From Clostridia bacterium (GTDB taxonomy: Bacteria; Bacillota; Clostridia; Oscillospirales; UBA644), in assembly GCA_017424085.1 (NCBI GenBank), contig JAFPBP010000280.1:1-14449 (forward strand): a DNA stretch of 14,449 nt, in the 5' to 3' direction. Below are positions 1-6,444 of this stretch, piece after piece; the first letter of the stretch is position 1; every line of letters starts with the position of its first letter. The position numbers were made by a program, and so were the translations under genes. Under the pieces are notes generated by a model. The model made no database searches. It was not told the DNA's origin and saw nothing but the letters and a program-made list of their open reading frames with translations.

Positions 1-282
1 GCGTCGCATCTTCGCAGCTCCCTGGACGAGCCCTGTGAGACCGATCTTACCGGGATCTCTACGGGACTGTTCTCTGTCCGTCAACGCATCCGATCCCTTG
101 GGGGAGATCTGCGGGTAGAATATTCTACCCGAGCATCCACCTGCCAGATCGATCTGGTATTTCCGCCGCTCAGAGAAAACGGCCATCCGATTCGGGTCGA
201 GCAGCCCTCCGAATGGAACATTTCACCCACTTGTATGCTTGCCTATGAGTTTTTGATGCTTTCCGTGGCTTCCCGCGGTTGA
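1..282 (+). CDS. C-terminal part of a probable sensor histidine kinase (5' end outside window)
   Basis: Frame 1 is open from the window edge to a TGA at 280-282, giving 93 residues without a start codon. Residues about 18-56 read as the end of a GHKL (HATPase_c) ATP-binding domain: a glycine-containing G2-type stretch (TGISTGLFSVRQRI), then LGGDLRVEYST, then a hydrophobic strand ending in VFPPL. This is the usual end of the ATPase domain in NarX/DesK- or LytS-like sensor kinases, which bind ATP and phosphorylate a response regulator. The second glycine of the usual GxGLGL pattern is replaced, and the N box lies outside the window. About 36 further residues without a recognisable motif follow the domain. 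The last 60 bases overlap the end of the convergent flippase gene. The kinase identity rests on one motif region only; another GHKL ATPase is possible. Confidence 0.5.
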   Translation, partial: ASHLRSSLDEPCETDLTGISTGLFSVRQRIRSLGGDLRVEYSTRASTCQIDLVFPPLRENGHPIRVEQPSEWNISPTCMLAYEFLMLSVASRG

Positions 283-1740
283 AAGTCCGTTCAAGAACAG
301 AAGGAACAGTAGGATCGAGGTCCCCAAAGCCAATGGGATCGTGATCCCGCAGAGCTTCTCTGCGATCTTCAGCGGAAGCATGGAGGCAAGCGCCGCCAGC
401 CCTCCTCTGAGGATTCCCTCGCGGACGGGGAAGCGAAGTCCGCAGGTCCGTCTCAGAGCGAAATAGGAGAGCAGAAAATTCAACGTTGATCCGACGTACA
501 GAATCGCGATGTATCCGTTGATCCCCATTTTGGGTAGGATCAGCAATGCCGCAACTGTTCGAAACGCAGAGTCGATCAGATTGATCTTCAGCGTACTCAT
601 TTGCTTGTCATACCCCTTCATCATTCCGTCAATAACCTTATCTGCGTATAGAATCGGCACCAGGGGCGAAAGTATTGTAAGATAGGTTCCGCAGGCTGTG
701 TCATGGTAGATTGCCATTCCAAGCCTCTTGCCGAACAGGAGTGAAAAGCATCCGACGAATATGGCGAACGTTGCGGTTGTTCTCAGGATGTCTTCTGTTG
801 TCTTTTTGTTTTTTATGTCGTTTCCGACCGCGCGCTCTGCCGCAATCTCTGGAACCAATAATTTTGATATGACACCGAGAAACGATGCAGGGAACAGCAG
901 GATCGGAAGCGCCATGCCCTCCAGTTTTCCCAGGGTCGCCAGCGTTTGCTCTTCGGTCAAGCCCGATGCCGTCAGTCCGTGCGGAATAAGGATGCTTTCG
1001 AGCATCCCCATTCCCGATCTCAGATAACCTCCAACAGCACAGGGTAGCGCAATTCTTACGACTTCACGAAGAAGGTTCCCCTCGGTGCGGTATTCTCCCG
1101 CGGGTAAGCGAGTTCTCTTTCGCAGATACAGTACGTATCCGCAGAGGCATGAAACGATTTCTCCCAACGCCATGCCCGCAACCATGGCGCAAAGGGCAAT
1201 TGTAGGTCCGTGACCGGCAAAAACCGCAAACAGGATCACGGTTGCGGCAATCTTGGTTACGTCCTCCGTTACCTGCAAAACAGTAGCGTAGGCGGCGCTT
1301 CTCAAAGCCAGAAAAAATCCCTGCAGCGCATTCGATATTGAAAGAAAGGGAAGGGCGAATGCAAGGATCTTCAGTGGTGTTTCCGCTTGCGGATAGGAAA
1401 GTAAACGATCCGAAATGAATCCGGCTCCGAAAAATAAGAGAAGAAATGCCGCCGTTCCAAAGGCTGATCCGTATAGAAGACAGCTTGTTACCATATCCGA
1501 TACACGTCGGTCCTTCCGCGCTACCGCCGCCGCGCACAGTCGCGTGGATGCTACGTAAACCCCCGAAGAGGCAAGCGTGCACGCAGGAAGATAGACCGAC
1601 ATGACCAGCTGAAGCAGCCCCATCCCCTCCGATCCGATTCGGTTTGAAATGTAGGTTCGGAATATCATTCCGACGATGCTCATCAGTATTGTCACAGAGC
1701 AGGCCGCGATCGCATTCTTTACAAATTTTTTTTGTTTCAC
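223..1740 (-). CDS. SpoVB/MATE-type polysaccharide or lipid flippase
   Basis: This 505-residue, almost wholly hydrophobic protein has the length and layout of the polysaccharide-biosynthesis/SpoVB branch of the MOP flippase superfamily, with about 12-14 membrane spans. The first span is followed by the family-typical stretch FRTYISNRIGSEGMGLLQL, which matches the IGAEGLGLYQL region of SpoVB/YtgP proteins. Later spans include LALPFLSISNALQGFFLALR-like and FPASFLGVISKLLVPEIA-like segments common in the family. Relatives move lipid-linked cell-wall or spore-cortex precursors across the cytoplasmic membrane; the substrate here cannot be read from the sequence. I chose the GTG at 1740-1738 because it is preceded by GGTGGT and gives an N terminus (VKQKKFVKNAI) aligned with relatives. 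Upstream GTG/ATG codons up to 1770 stay open but have no ribosome binding site. The codons just after the start contain a run of eight A (T at 1726-1733). Confidence 0.85.
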   Translation of the reverse strand: MKQKKFVKNAIAACSVTILMSIVGMIFRTYISNRIGSEGMGLLQLVMSVYLPACTLASSGVYVASTRLCAAAVARKDRRVSDMVTSCLLYGSAFGTAAFLLLFFGAGFISDRLLSYPQAETPLKILAFALPFLSISNALQGFFLALRSAAYATVLQVTEDVTKIAATVILFAVFAGHGPTIALCAMVAGMALGEIVSCLCGYVLYLRKRTRLPAGEYRTEGNLLREVVRIALPCAVGGYLRSGMGMLESILIPHGLTASGLTEEQTLATLGKLEGMALPILLFPASFLGVISKLLVPEIAAERAVGNDIKNKKTTEDILRTTATFAIFVGCFSLLFGKRLGMAIYHDTACGTYLTILSPLVPILYADKVIDGMMKGYDKQMSTLKINLIDSAFRTVAALLILPKMGINGYIAILYVGSTLNFLLSYFALRRTCGLRFPVREGILRGGLAALASMLPLKIAEKLCGITIPLALGTSILLFLLFLNGLSTAGSHGKHQKLIGKHTSG

Positions 1741-1800
1741 ATACACCACCAACAGCATCATATGACACACAACAGGGACATTATGCGTTCCGAATCAGAA

Positions 1801-1808
1801 AGGCAGGA
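1801..1808 (+). promoter_or_regulatory. Ribosome binding site deciding the GTG start at 1815
   Basis: AGGCAGGA lies six bases before the in-frame GTG at 1815. The next in-frame ATG (1845) has only an A-rich stretch before it and would cut off the first beta strand (ARYTVKKLD) expected at the start of a GNAT fold. This site therefore favours the GTG. The palindrome CCACGTGG (1811-1818) overlaps the start codon; whether it matters is unknown. Confidence 0.5.
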
Positions 1809-1814
1809 TCCCAC

Positions 1815-2918
1815 GTGGCACGTTACACCGTAAAAAAACTGGACATGACCCGCCCCGCCGTGCAGCAGACTTCATTCCGTATTCTCTATGAATCGTTCAA
1901 CGAGACTACCGACCGTAAAAATACGGGCGAGTTGTTGCCGAAAAATACCAATATGATGAAGATCTCGGAGCAGACCGAATGCTTCGGCGTGTTTCAGGGC
2001 GCAACGCAGGTTGGCTTTGGTATTTTGCGTGATTTGAAAAGTGATACGTATCGAATCTCGCACATTGCCGTAGACGAGGATTACCGCCATGACGGCGCAG
2101 GACGTAAGCTTGTGCGTTCCATGATCCGTTCGGTTGCCGAACGGGGTGGCGGGACTCTGATCCTTCAGACCGATCCTTCAAAGAAGCAGGAGCGAAAGTG
2201 GTTCCAAAGCATGGGATTTTCTCCGTCCAAGCGCGGAACTGATGACGGGGCATCCCTTTCTCTGACGGTGGACGATCGGATTGAGGCGTACCTTGATCTC
2301 TGCGATGCGCTGGATCGCTATTCGGGGCTGATCTATGGCTTTTATGCCGTGGATGAAGAACCCTATTGCGATACGTATTCCGTGGCGCTGGTTTTGATGC
2401 GGGCATACCGACTGAGCGGTAACGAGACCGACGAGAAGTATCACGATATCCTGTTGAAGGAGCGTACCCGTATCAACGAGATCCTGCGTTCGGTTTCTAT
2501 CTACTTCAATGACCGCGGGATCCAGAATCTTCCCATGCCGTTGAATTCCAACCAAATTGACGAGAGTCTTGCCCGTAAGGCGGCGGCACTGCGGGCTGGG
2601 CTGGGCTGGCTCGGAAAAAACGATCGGGTGGTTCACCCCATCTACGGCTCCAATCTCGTTTCCTGCCGCATTTACATCAATGCGGATCTGCCCGTCAACA
2701 CCTATCTTCGACGGAATAACTGCGGAGATTGCCGCGCCTGCGTTGACGCTTGCCCCGTGGGATGTCTGAAGAACAAAAAATGGAGCGCCCGCATTCCCCG
2801 CAAGGATATTATTGATGAGTCCGCGTGTCTGGAGTACCGCTCCCGCGGATATTCTCAGACGGGTCGCTATTCTGAATGTGATCTGTGTGTGCGTTGCTGT
2901 TCACCTCAAAAGAAATAA
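1815..2918 (+). CDS. GNAT acetyltransferase domain fused to a QueG-like double 4Fe-4S domain
   Basis: This 367-residue protein has two parts. Residues about 1-150 look like a GNAT N-acetyltransferase: strand ARYTVKKL at the start, and the acetyl-CoA binding stretch HIAVDEDYRHDGAGRKLV at 83-100 with the R-x-x-G-x-G pyrophosphate loop. WFQSMGF at 129-135 is a typical end of the fold. Residues about 150-367 resemble the catalytic and iron-sulfur part of epoxyqueuosine reductase QueG: AGLGWLGKNDRVVHPIYGS (261-279), then a double-cluster cysteine set. C303, C306, C309 and C313 form CxxCxxCxxxCP; C338, C355, C358 and C362 complete the second group, with extra cysteines at 317 and 361. The protein stops five residues after C362, so the C-terminal HEAT-like region of full QueG is absent. 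Each domain is recognised with fair confidence, but the joint function is unknown. A redox-linked acetyl transfer, or an enzyme on a modified nucleoside or cobalamin-related substrate, are guesses. The gene is divergent from the flippase and followed by its own terminator. Confidence 0.75.
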   Translation: MARYTVKKLDMTRPAVQQTSFRILYESFNETTDRKNTGELLPKNTNMMKISEQTECFGVFQGATQVGFGILRDLKSDTYRISHIAVDEDYRHDGAGRKLVRSMIRSVAERGGGTLILQTDPSKKQERKWFQSMGFSPSKRGTDDGASLSLTVDDRIEAYLDLCDALDRYSGLIYGFYAVDEEPYCDTYSVALVLMRAYRLSGNETDEKYHDILLKERTRINEILRSVSIYFNDRGIQNLPMPLNSNQIDESLARKAAALRAGLGWLGKNDRVVHPIYGSNLVSCRIYINADLPVNTYLRRNNCGDCRACVDACPVGCLKNKKWSARIPRKDIIDESACLEYRSRGYSQTGRYSECDLCVRCCSPQKK

Positions 2919-2923
2919 CGAAT

Positions 2924-2960
2924 ACGGAAGAGTTGATTTTTCGACTCTTCCGTTTTTCTT
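2924..2960 (+). terminator. Rho-independent terminator
   Basis: Six bases after the stop codon, ACGGAAGAGT (2924-2933) pairs with ACTCTTCCGT (2944-2953). Three further pairs (one G-T wobble) close a four-base T loop. A T-rich tail (2953-2960 and beyond) follows at once. It ends transcription of the GNAT/QueG-like gene and separates it from the large operon. Confidence 0.9.
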
Positions 2961-2973
2961 TTCTCCGTTTGTA

Positions 2974-3002
2974 TTGACAAATATCGCAAACTGTGCTATA
3001 AT
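2974..3002 (+). promoter_or_regulatory. Consensus sigma-A promoter of the yqfC-rnmV operon
   Basis: TTGACA (2974-2979) and TATAAT (2997-3002) are both perfect matches to the housekeeping consensus, with a 17-base spacer and an extended -10 TG at 2994-2995. The expected start of transcription is near 3009, leaving a leader of about 80 bases before yqfC. Such a strong vegetative promoter fits the housekeeping genes downstream better than a sporulation-only role for the first two genes. Confidence 0.88.
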
Positions 3003-3008
3003 AATACG

Positions 3009-3068
3009 ATGGATATTAAATATAATAATTAAAGGCGTTCATAAAATCTTCCCTTCGTGAATATCCAT
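3009..3068 (+). repeat. Inverted repeat in the operon leader
   Basis: ATGGATATT (3009-3017) is the exact reverse complement of AATATCCAT (3060-3068), enclosing 42 AT-rich bases. The left arm starts about where transcription should begin, so the mRNA could carry a 5' stem. The left arm also opens a seven-codon frame (MDIKYNN, stop 3030-3032). CCTTC (3052-3056) could instead pair with GAAGG (3075-3079) of the ribosome binding site. No known riboswitch class is recognisable. A regulatory role is only a possibility. Confidence 0.35.
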
Positions 3069-3073
3069 GTTTC

Positions 3074-3081
3074 GGAAGGAG
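3074..3081 (+). promoter_or_regulatory. Strong Shine-Dalgarno site of yqfC
   Basis: GGAAGGAG ends seven bases before the ATG at 3089. It is one of the best ribosome binding sites in the window and fixes the first start codon of the operon. Confidence 0.8.
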
Positions 3082-3088
3082 TGGTTTT

Positions 3089-3319
3089 ATGAAACAATAT
3101 CCGCAGCAAAGCCCGATTCCGCCGATGGAGCTGCTCGGAAATTCCCGTATCCGAGTGGATCTGTGTGATGGGATTCTTGAATATGAGCCCGAAACCGTAA
3201 AGCTTCGTGCGGGGAAGCGCTTGATCCGCATCAACGGGATCGATCTGGATCTGTGTAATCTTTCGGAAAGCACCGTTGTGGTTCGGGGTACCGTATCCTC
3301 GGTAGAATTCGAGGGCTGA
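3089..3319 (+). CDS. yqfC: YabP/YqfC family sporulation protein
   Basis: A 76-residue protein recognisable as the small YabP/YqfC family by its pattern and by its position directly before yqfD. It has a beta-rich core with NSRIRVDLCDGILEYEPETVKLRAGKRLIRINGIDLDL-like alternation, and ends in RGTVSSVEFEG. It is somewhat shorter than the Bacillus protein. YqfC has no assigned enzymatic activity; in sporulating Firmicutes it is found with YqfD, and the genes are linked with mother-cell expression. No signal peptide or membrane span is seen. It is the first gene of the operon; its stop codon is three bases before the yqfD start, and its last codons carry the GAGGG ribosome binding site for yqfD. 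Confidence 0.85.
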   Translation: MKQYPQQSPIPPMELLGNSRIRVDLCDGILEYEPETVKLRAGKRLIRINGIDLDLCNLSESTVVVRGTVSSVEFEG

Positions 3320-3322
3320 TCC

Positions 3323-4519
3323 ATGTATCTTTTGTGGGGCTTTTTTCGCTGGATTCTTGGTTATGCTATAATTGAGATCCGAGGCGTGTACGGGGAGGCG
3401 TTTCTTTCTCTGTGCATGAAGCGGGAAATCGATCTGTGGGAGATCCGTCGGGTTTGTCCGGGGATCATTCGGGTCAAGCTGTATTCCTTTGCGTTGTCCC
3501 GTCTTGACGTTCTGGCACGGAAGTGCGGCGTTACGGTGGAGGTCCGCGGACGGTTCGGACTTTGGGAAACGCTGAAGCGGTACCGCCTGCGTCCGGGGAT
3601 CTTTCTCGGTGTATTTTTGTATTTCGCTCTGATGCTCATTCTTCCTCGCTTTGTCTGGTCGGTGGAGATCCCCAACGCGGATCCCGTCCGAGAGCGGGAG
3701 ATCCGTTCCGTGCTTCTGAATTCGGGCTTCGGCGTCGGATCTTATGTACCTTCGACGGATTTTCGTGAGTTGAAATACGATCTTCTGCTTGCGCGAGACG
3801 ACCTTGTGTTTGCCGCAATCACCATGCAGGGGGCGCGCGCCGTCGTGGACGTCCGCTTTGCCTCCGACGCCCCCGATCTGACCGATCGTACTCCCTGTAA
3901 TATCGTGGCGTCGCGGGACGGGCAGATCGTATCGGTTCTCGTTCGGGAAGGAATTCGCTATGTCGCAAAAGGGCAGACCGTTCAAAAGGGGGACCTCTTG
4001 GTGGGAGGGATCATGGATACCCGCTTGGGGTATTACGTAGTTCACTCCAAGGCGGAGATCTTAGCCCGTGTTACTGATGTTTCCTCCCAAACGGTGCCTC
4101 TGGAGCAGGTGCGCTGCGAGCGGACGGGAAGAGTTTTCGTCCGTCGGGTCTGGAGCTTTTTCGGCAAGGAGTTTTCCCTGTCGTTTCGGAAGGATTGCCC
4201 CTTCGAATCTTTTGATACCGTAACCGAAACCAAGTGCCTTTCTTTGGGGGATCGCGCAGATGTTCCGATTCTGTTGACCGAGATACGTTATTATCAGACC
4301 GAGCCGATTTCGGTTTCCTATACCGCTGAAGAAGCGTTGGAAATGGCGCGGAATTCTCTGAACGAAGTCGATCGGGTTCGTCTCAACGGCATTGAGATCG
4401 AGTCTGAGTATGAAACGGTAACGCATGCGAATCGGTCCGTTACGCTGACGAAGACCCGAAGCCTGATCGTTGATATTTGCGAGGACAAAGAATTTTATTT
4501 TGATGATAAAGGACAGTAA
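3323..4519 (+). CDS. yqfD: Sporulation protein YqfD
   Basis: The 398 residues match the YqfD family in length and layout. The N-terminal soluble part (1-90) contains GYAIIEIRGVYGEAFLSLC. One clear transmembrane segment lies at about 92-112 (GIFLGVFLYFALMLILPRFV). A long extracytoplasmic beta-rich domain follows, with the family-typical VWSVEIPNADPVREREI and the segment DGQIVSVLVREGIRYVAKGQTVQKGDLLVGG (about 196-228), which resembles a biotinyl-lipoyl-like fold in being glycine- and valine-rich. YqfD is needed for efficient sporulation in Bacillus, though its molecular job is unclear. GAGGG at 3311-3315, seven bases before the ATG, supports the start. The gene starts three bases after yqfC and ends three bases before phoH. 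An extended -10-like TGCTATAAT sits inside its 5' end (3364-3372). Confidence 0.9.
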   Translation: MYLLWGFFRWILGYAIIEIRGVYGEAFLSLCMKREIDLWEIRRVCPGIIRVKLYSFALSRLDVLARKCGVTVEVRGRFGLWETLKRYRLRPGIFLGVFLYFALMLILPRFVWSVEIPNADPVREREIRSVLLNSGFGVGSYVPSTDFRELKYDLLLARDDLVFAAITMQGARAVVDVRFASDAPDLTDRTPCNIVASRDGQIVSVLVREGIRYVAKGQTVQKGDLLVGGIMDTRLGYYVVHSKAEILARVTDVSSQTVPLEQVRCERTGRVFVRRVWSFFGKEFSLSFRKDCPFESFDTVTETKCLSLGDRADVPILLTEIRYYQTEPISVSYTAEEALEMARNSLNEVDRVRLNGIEIESEYETVTHANRSVTLTKTRSLIVDICEDKEFYFDDKGQ

Positions 4520-4522
4520 ATC

Positions 4523-5476
4523 GTGGAAGAAATTTTAACCTTTGAATCGTTGGAGATCCTCTCCAATCTGTTTGGACAGCTGGACGAAAACATCCGCCGC
4601 ATCGAGACTGAGCTGGGTGTCAGCGTGACCAATCGGGGTGAGGAGCTGAAAATTTCGGGAGAACCCGAGGACGTTGCCGATGCCAAAAAGGTCATCGAGC
4701 TTTTGACCGACCTTGCCCGCAAGGGAGAGCTGATCGACGGTCAGACCGTTGCCTACTTCATCCTTTCGGTGCGTGAGGGCAAGGAGGATTCCCTTGCAAC
4801 TCTGGGCGGCGATTGCATTTGCATCACCTCCCGCGGAAAGCCCGTCAAGCCCAAGACTCTGGGGCAAAAGGAGTATGTCTCCGCCATCCGCTCCAACACC
4901 ATCACCCTAGGGATCGGTCCTGCGGGAACGGGGAAGACCTACCTTGCCGTTGCTATGGCTGTGACTGCCCTTCGGAATAAGCAGGTGGACCGCATCGTTC
5001 TGACCCGACCTGCGGTGGAGGCGGGAGAAAAGCTGGGCTTTTTGCCCGGAGATCTGCAGGATAAGGTCGATCCCTACCTGCGCCCGCTCCACGACGCCCT
5101 GTTTGATTTTCTCGGTGTTGACACCTACCGCTCCTATCTGGAGAAGAATATTATTGAGGTTGCCCCTCTGGCGTATATGCGAGGTCGCACCCTGGACGAT
5201 TCCTTCATCATTCTGGACGAAGCACAGAATACCACCTGCGAGCAAATGAAAATGTTCCTCACCCGTCTCGGCTTCCGTTCCAAGATCGTCATTACGGGAG
5301 ACATTACGCAGGTTGACCTGCCCGATGGGAAGCAGAGCGGTCTGAAGCAGGCGATGAAGGTTCTGGAGGGAATCGACGATATTGCTATCTGCAAGCTTTC
5401 CGCCAAGGACGTGGTGCGCCACGCGCTGGTTCAGAAGATCATTCGTGCCTACGATTCCTTTGCGGGCAAGAAATAA
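4523..5476 (+). CDS. phoH: PhoH family ATPase
   Basis: A 317-residue PhoH-family P-loop ATPase of usual length. An N-terminal KH-like part (about 1-75, LGVSVTNRGEELKISGEPEDV) precedes the ATPase core. That core holds Walker A GPAGTGKT (132-139), the RPAVEAGEKLGFLPGDLQDKVDPY-type family signature starting near 162, Walker B FIILDEAQN (228-236), and ITGDITQVDLP near 257-267. PhoH proteins are cytoplasmic and resemble the ATPase half of superfamily 1 helicases; they are commonly associated with RNA metabolism, and their gene is almost always next to ybeY. The start is a GTG, with AAAGGA inside the end of yqfD nine bases upstream. The usual neighbour yqfF (membrane HD phosphohydrolase) is missing between this gene and ybeY. 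Confidence 0.95.
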   Translation: MEEILTFESLEILSNLFGQLDENIRRIETELGVSVTNRGEELKISGEPEDVADAKKVIELLTDLARKGELIDGQTVAYFILSVREGKEDSLATLGGDCICITSRGKPVKPKTLGQKEYVSAIRSNTITLGIGPAGTGKTYLAVAMAVTALRNKQVDRIVLTRPAVEAGEKLGFLPGDLQDKVDPYLRPLHDALFDFLGVDTYRSYLEKNIIEVAPLAYMRGRTLDDSFIILDEAQNTTCEQMKMFLTRLGFRSKIVITGDITQVDLPDGKQSGLKQAMKVLEGIDDIAICKLSAKDVVRHALVQKIIRAYDSFAGKK

Positions 5477-5485
5477 CGGAGGAAT

Positions 5486-5959
5486 ATGATCGTGAGTCGT
5501 TGTTACGTCAGCTTTACCAACCAACAGCGAAAGGAGAAAACTCCCAAGGCGCTGAAGGATCTGATCCGCAATACCGTTGCGGCGGTGCTGGAATACGAGG
5601 GCGTTTCCGCAGAGAGTGAGTTGTCGGTCCTTTTGGTGGATGATCGGGGAATTCAGGATCTGAATCGTGATTTCCGCGGGATCGACCGCCCCACCGACGT
5701 TCTGTCCTTCCCCTCGGGGGATTACCCCCTTGCCGAAGGGGAGACCTATCTGTACGTGGGCGATATGGCGCTTTCTCTGGAGCGAGCCCACAAGCAGGCG
5801 GAGGAATACGGTCATTCCTATGAGCGGGAGGTTGCGTTTCTGACCGCTCATTCTGTGCTTCATTGTCTTGGGTACGATCACGTGGACGGGCCCGAGCAGG
5901 AGCGTGAAATGTTCTCCCGCCAGGAAGCGATTCTGAGCGGAATGGGGCTGAGCCGATGA
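5486..5959 (+). CDS. ybeY: Endoribonuclease YbeY (rRNA maturation factor)
   Basis: A 157-residue protein with the complete YbeY zinc-binding signature HSVLHCLGYDH at 122-132; H122, H126 and H132 bind the metal. The upstream conserved DRPTDVLSFP stretch is at about 69-78. YbeY is a single-strand endoribonuclease involved in 16S rRNA 3' maturation and ribosome quality control, and is functionally linked to Era, encoded two genes downstream. A strong GGAGGA (5478-5483) stands only three bases from the ATG at 5486. The in-frame GTG at 5492 would have better spacing (nine bases), so the true start may be two codons later. The stop overlaps the dgkA start (ATGA). Confidence 0.96.
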   Translation: MIVSRCYVSFTNQQRKEKTPKALKDLIRNTVAAVLEYEGVSAESELSVLLVDDRGIQDLNRDFRGIDRPTDVLSFPSGDYPLAEGETYLYVGDMALSLERAHKQAEEYGHSYEREVAFLTAHSVLHCLGYDHVDGPEQEREMFSRQEAILSGMGLSR

Positions 5960-6429
5960 TCCGACTGCTTACCGCTCTTGCCCGTTCCTTCGGCTATGCG
6001 GCGCAGGGAATATGGCGGTCGATTCGGGAGGAGCGAAATCTTCGCATTCATCTGTGCGCCGTGTTTTTCGTTTCATGGTTCGCTTTTTTGTACGAAATTC
6101 CCAAATCCCATTGGCTGATACTTATTTTACTTTTCATCATCGTCTCTGCGTTGGAATTGGTCAATACTGCCGTGGAGAATGCGGTTGACCTTTCTTCTGC
6201 GGACAGGCATCCTCTGGCAAAAAACGCAAAGGACGCCGCCGCAGGTGCGGTTCTGGTTGCCGCCGTAGGATCGGTGGTCTGTGCCGGAAATCTCTTTTCC
6301 GACCCCGAGGGGTGGGGGCGCGTGGGCGTAAAGCTGCAATCCCCCCTACGTTTGATCCTGCTTCTCACGCTGATCGTTGCAGCGTTGTTCTTTATTCACG
6401 GAATGCCCAAGGGCAGATCCGAAAAATGA
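5956..6429 (+). CDS. dgkA: Diacylglycerol/undecaprenol kinase family protein
   Basis: A 157-residue small integral membrane kinase of the DgkA family. Visible family features are EERN (25-28) before the first membrane span, ELVNTAVENAVDL (67-79) following the second, and the active-site stretch AKDAAAGAV (91-99) leading into the third. In Gram-positive bacteria these enzymes mostly phosphorylate undecaprenol, returning it to the cell-wall lipid carrier pool, and some act on diacylglycerol. The protein is longer than the usual 120-130 residues: after the third span there is a loop (about 112-130) and a further hydrophobic segment at about 131-149. The start overlaps the ybeY stop by four bases, suggesting coupled translation. 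Confidence 0.92.
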   Translation: MIRLLTALARSFGYAAQGIWRSIREERNLRIHLCAVFFVSWFAFLYEIPKSHWLILILLFIIVSALELVNTAVENAVDLSSADRHPLAKNAKDAAAGAVLVAAVGSVVCAGNLFSDPEGWGRVGVKLQSPLRLILLLTLIVAALFFIHGMPKGRSEK

Positions 6430-6444
6430 TTTTGTGAGGTATTT

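Noticed and set aside
1782..1787. CATAAT on the minus strand as -10 of the flippase gene
   Set aside because: The spacing to the flippase start would suit, but no acceptable -35 lies 16-18 bases upstream on that strand.
3003..3088. Riboswitch or T-box in the operon leader
   Set aside because: The leader is too short and AT-rich, shows no conserved core of a known class, and has no terminator or T-box sequence.
3029..4045. Minus-strand open frame antisense to yqfC and yqfD
   Set aside because: It covers a consensus promoter leader and two recognised genes, with low-complexity composition and no family resemblance. Similar antisense frames at 4907-5881, 11744-12691 and 13661-14392 are rejected for the same reason.
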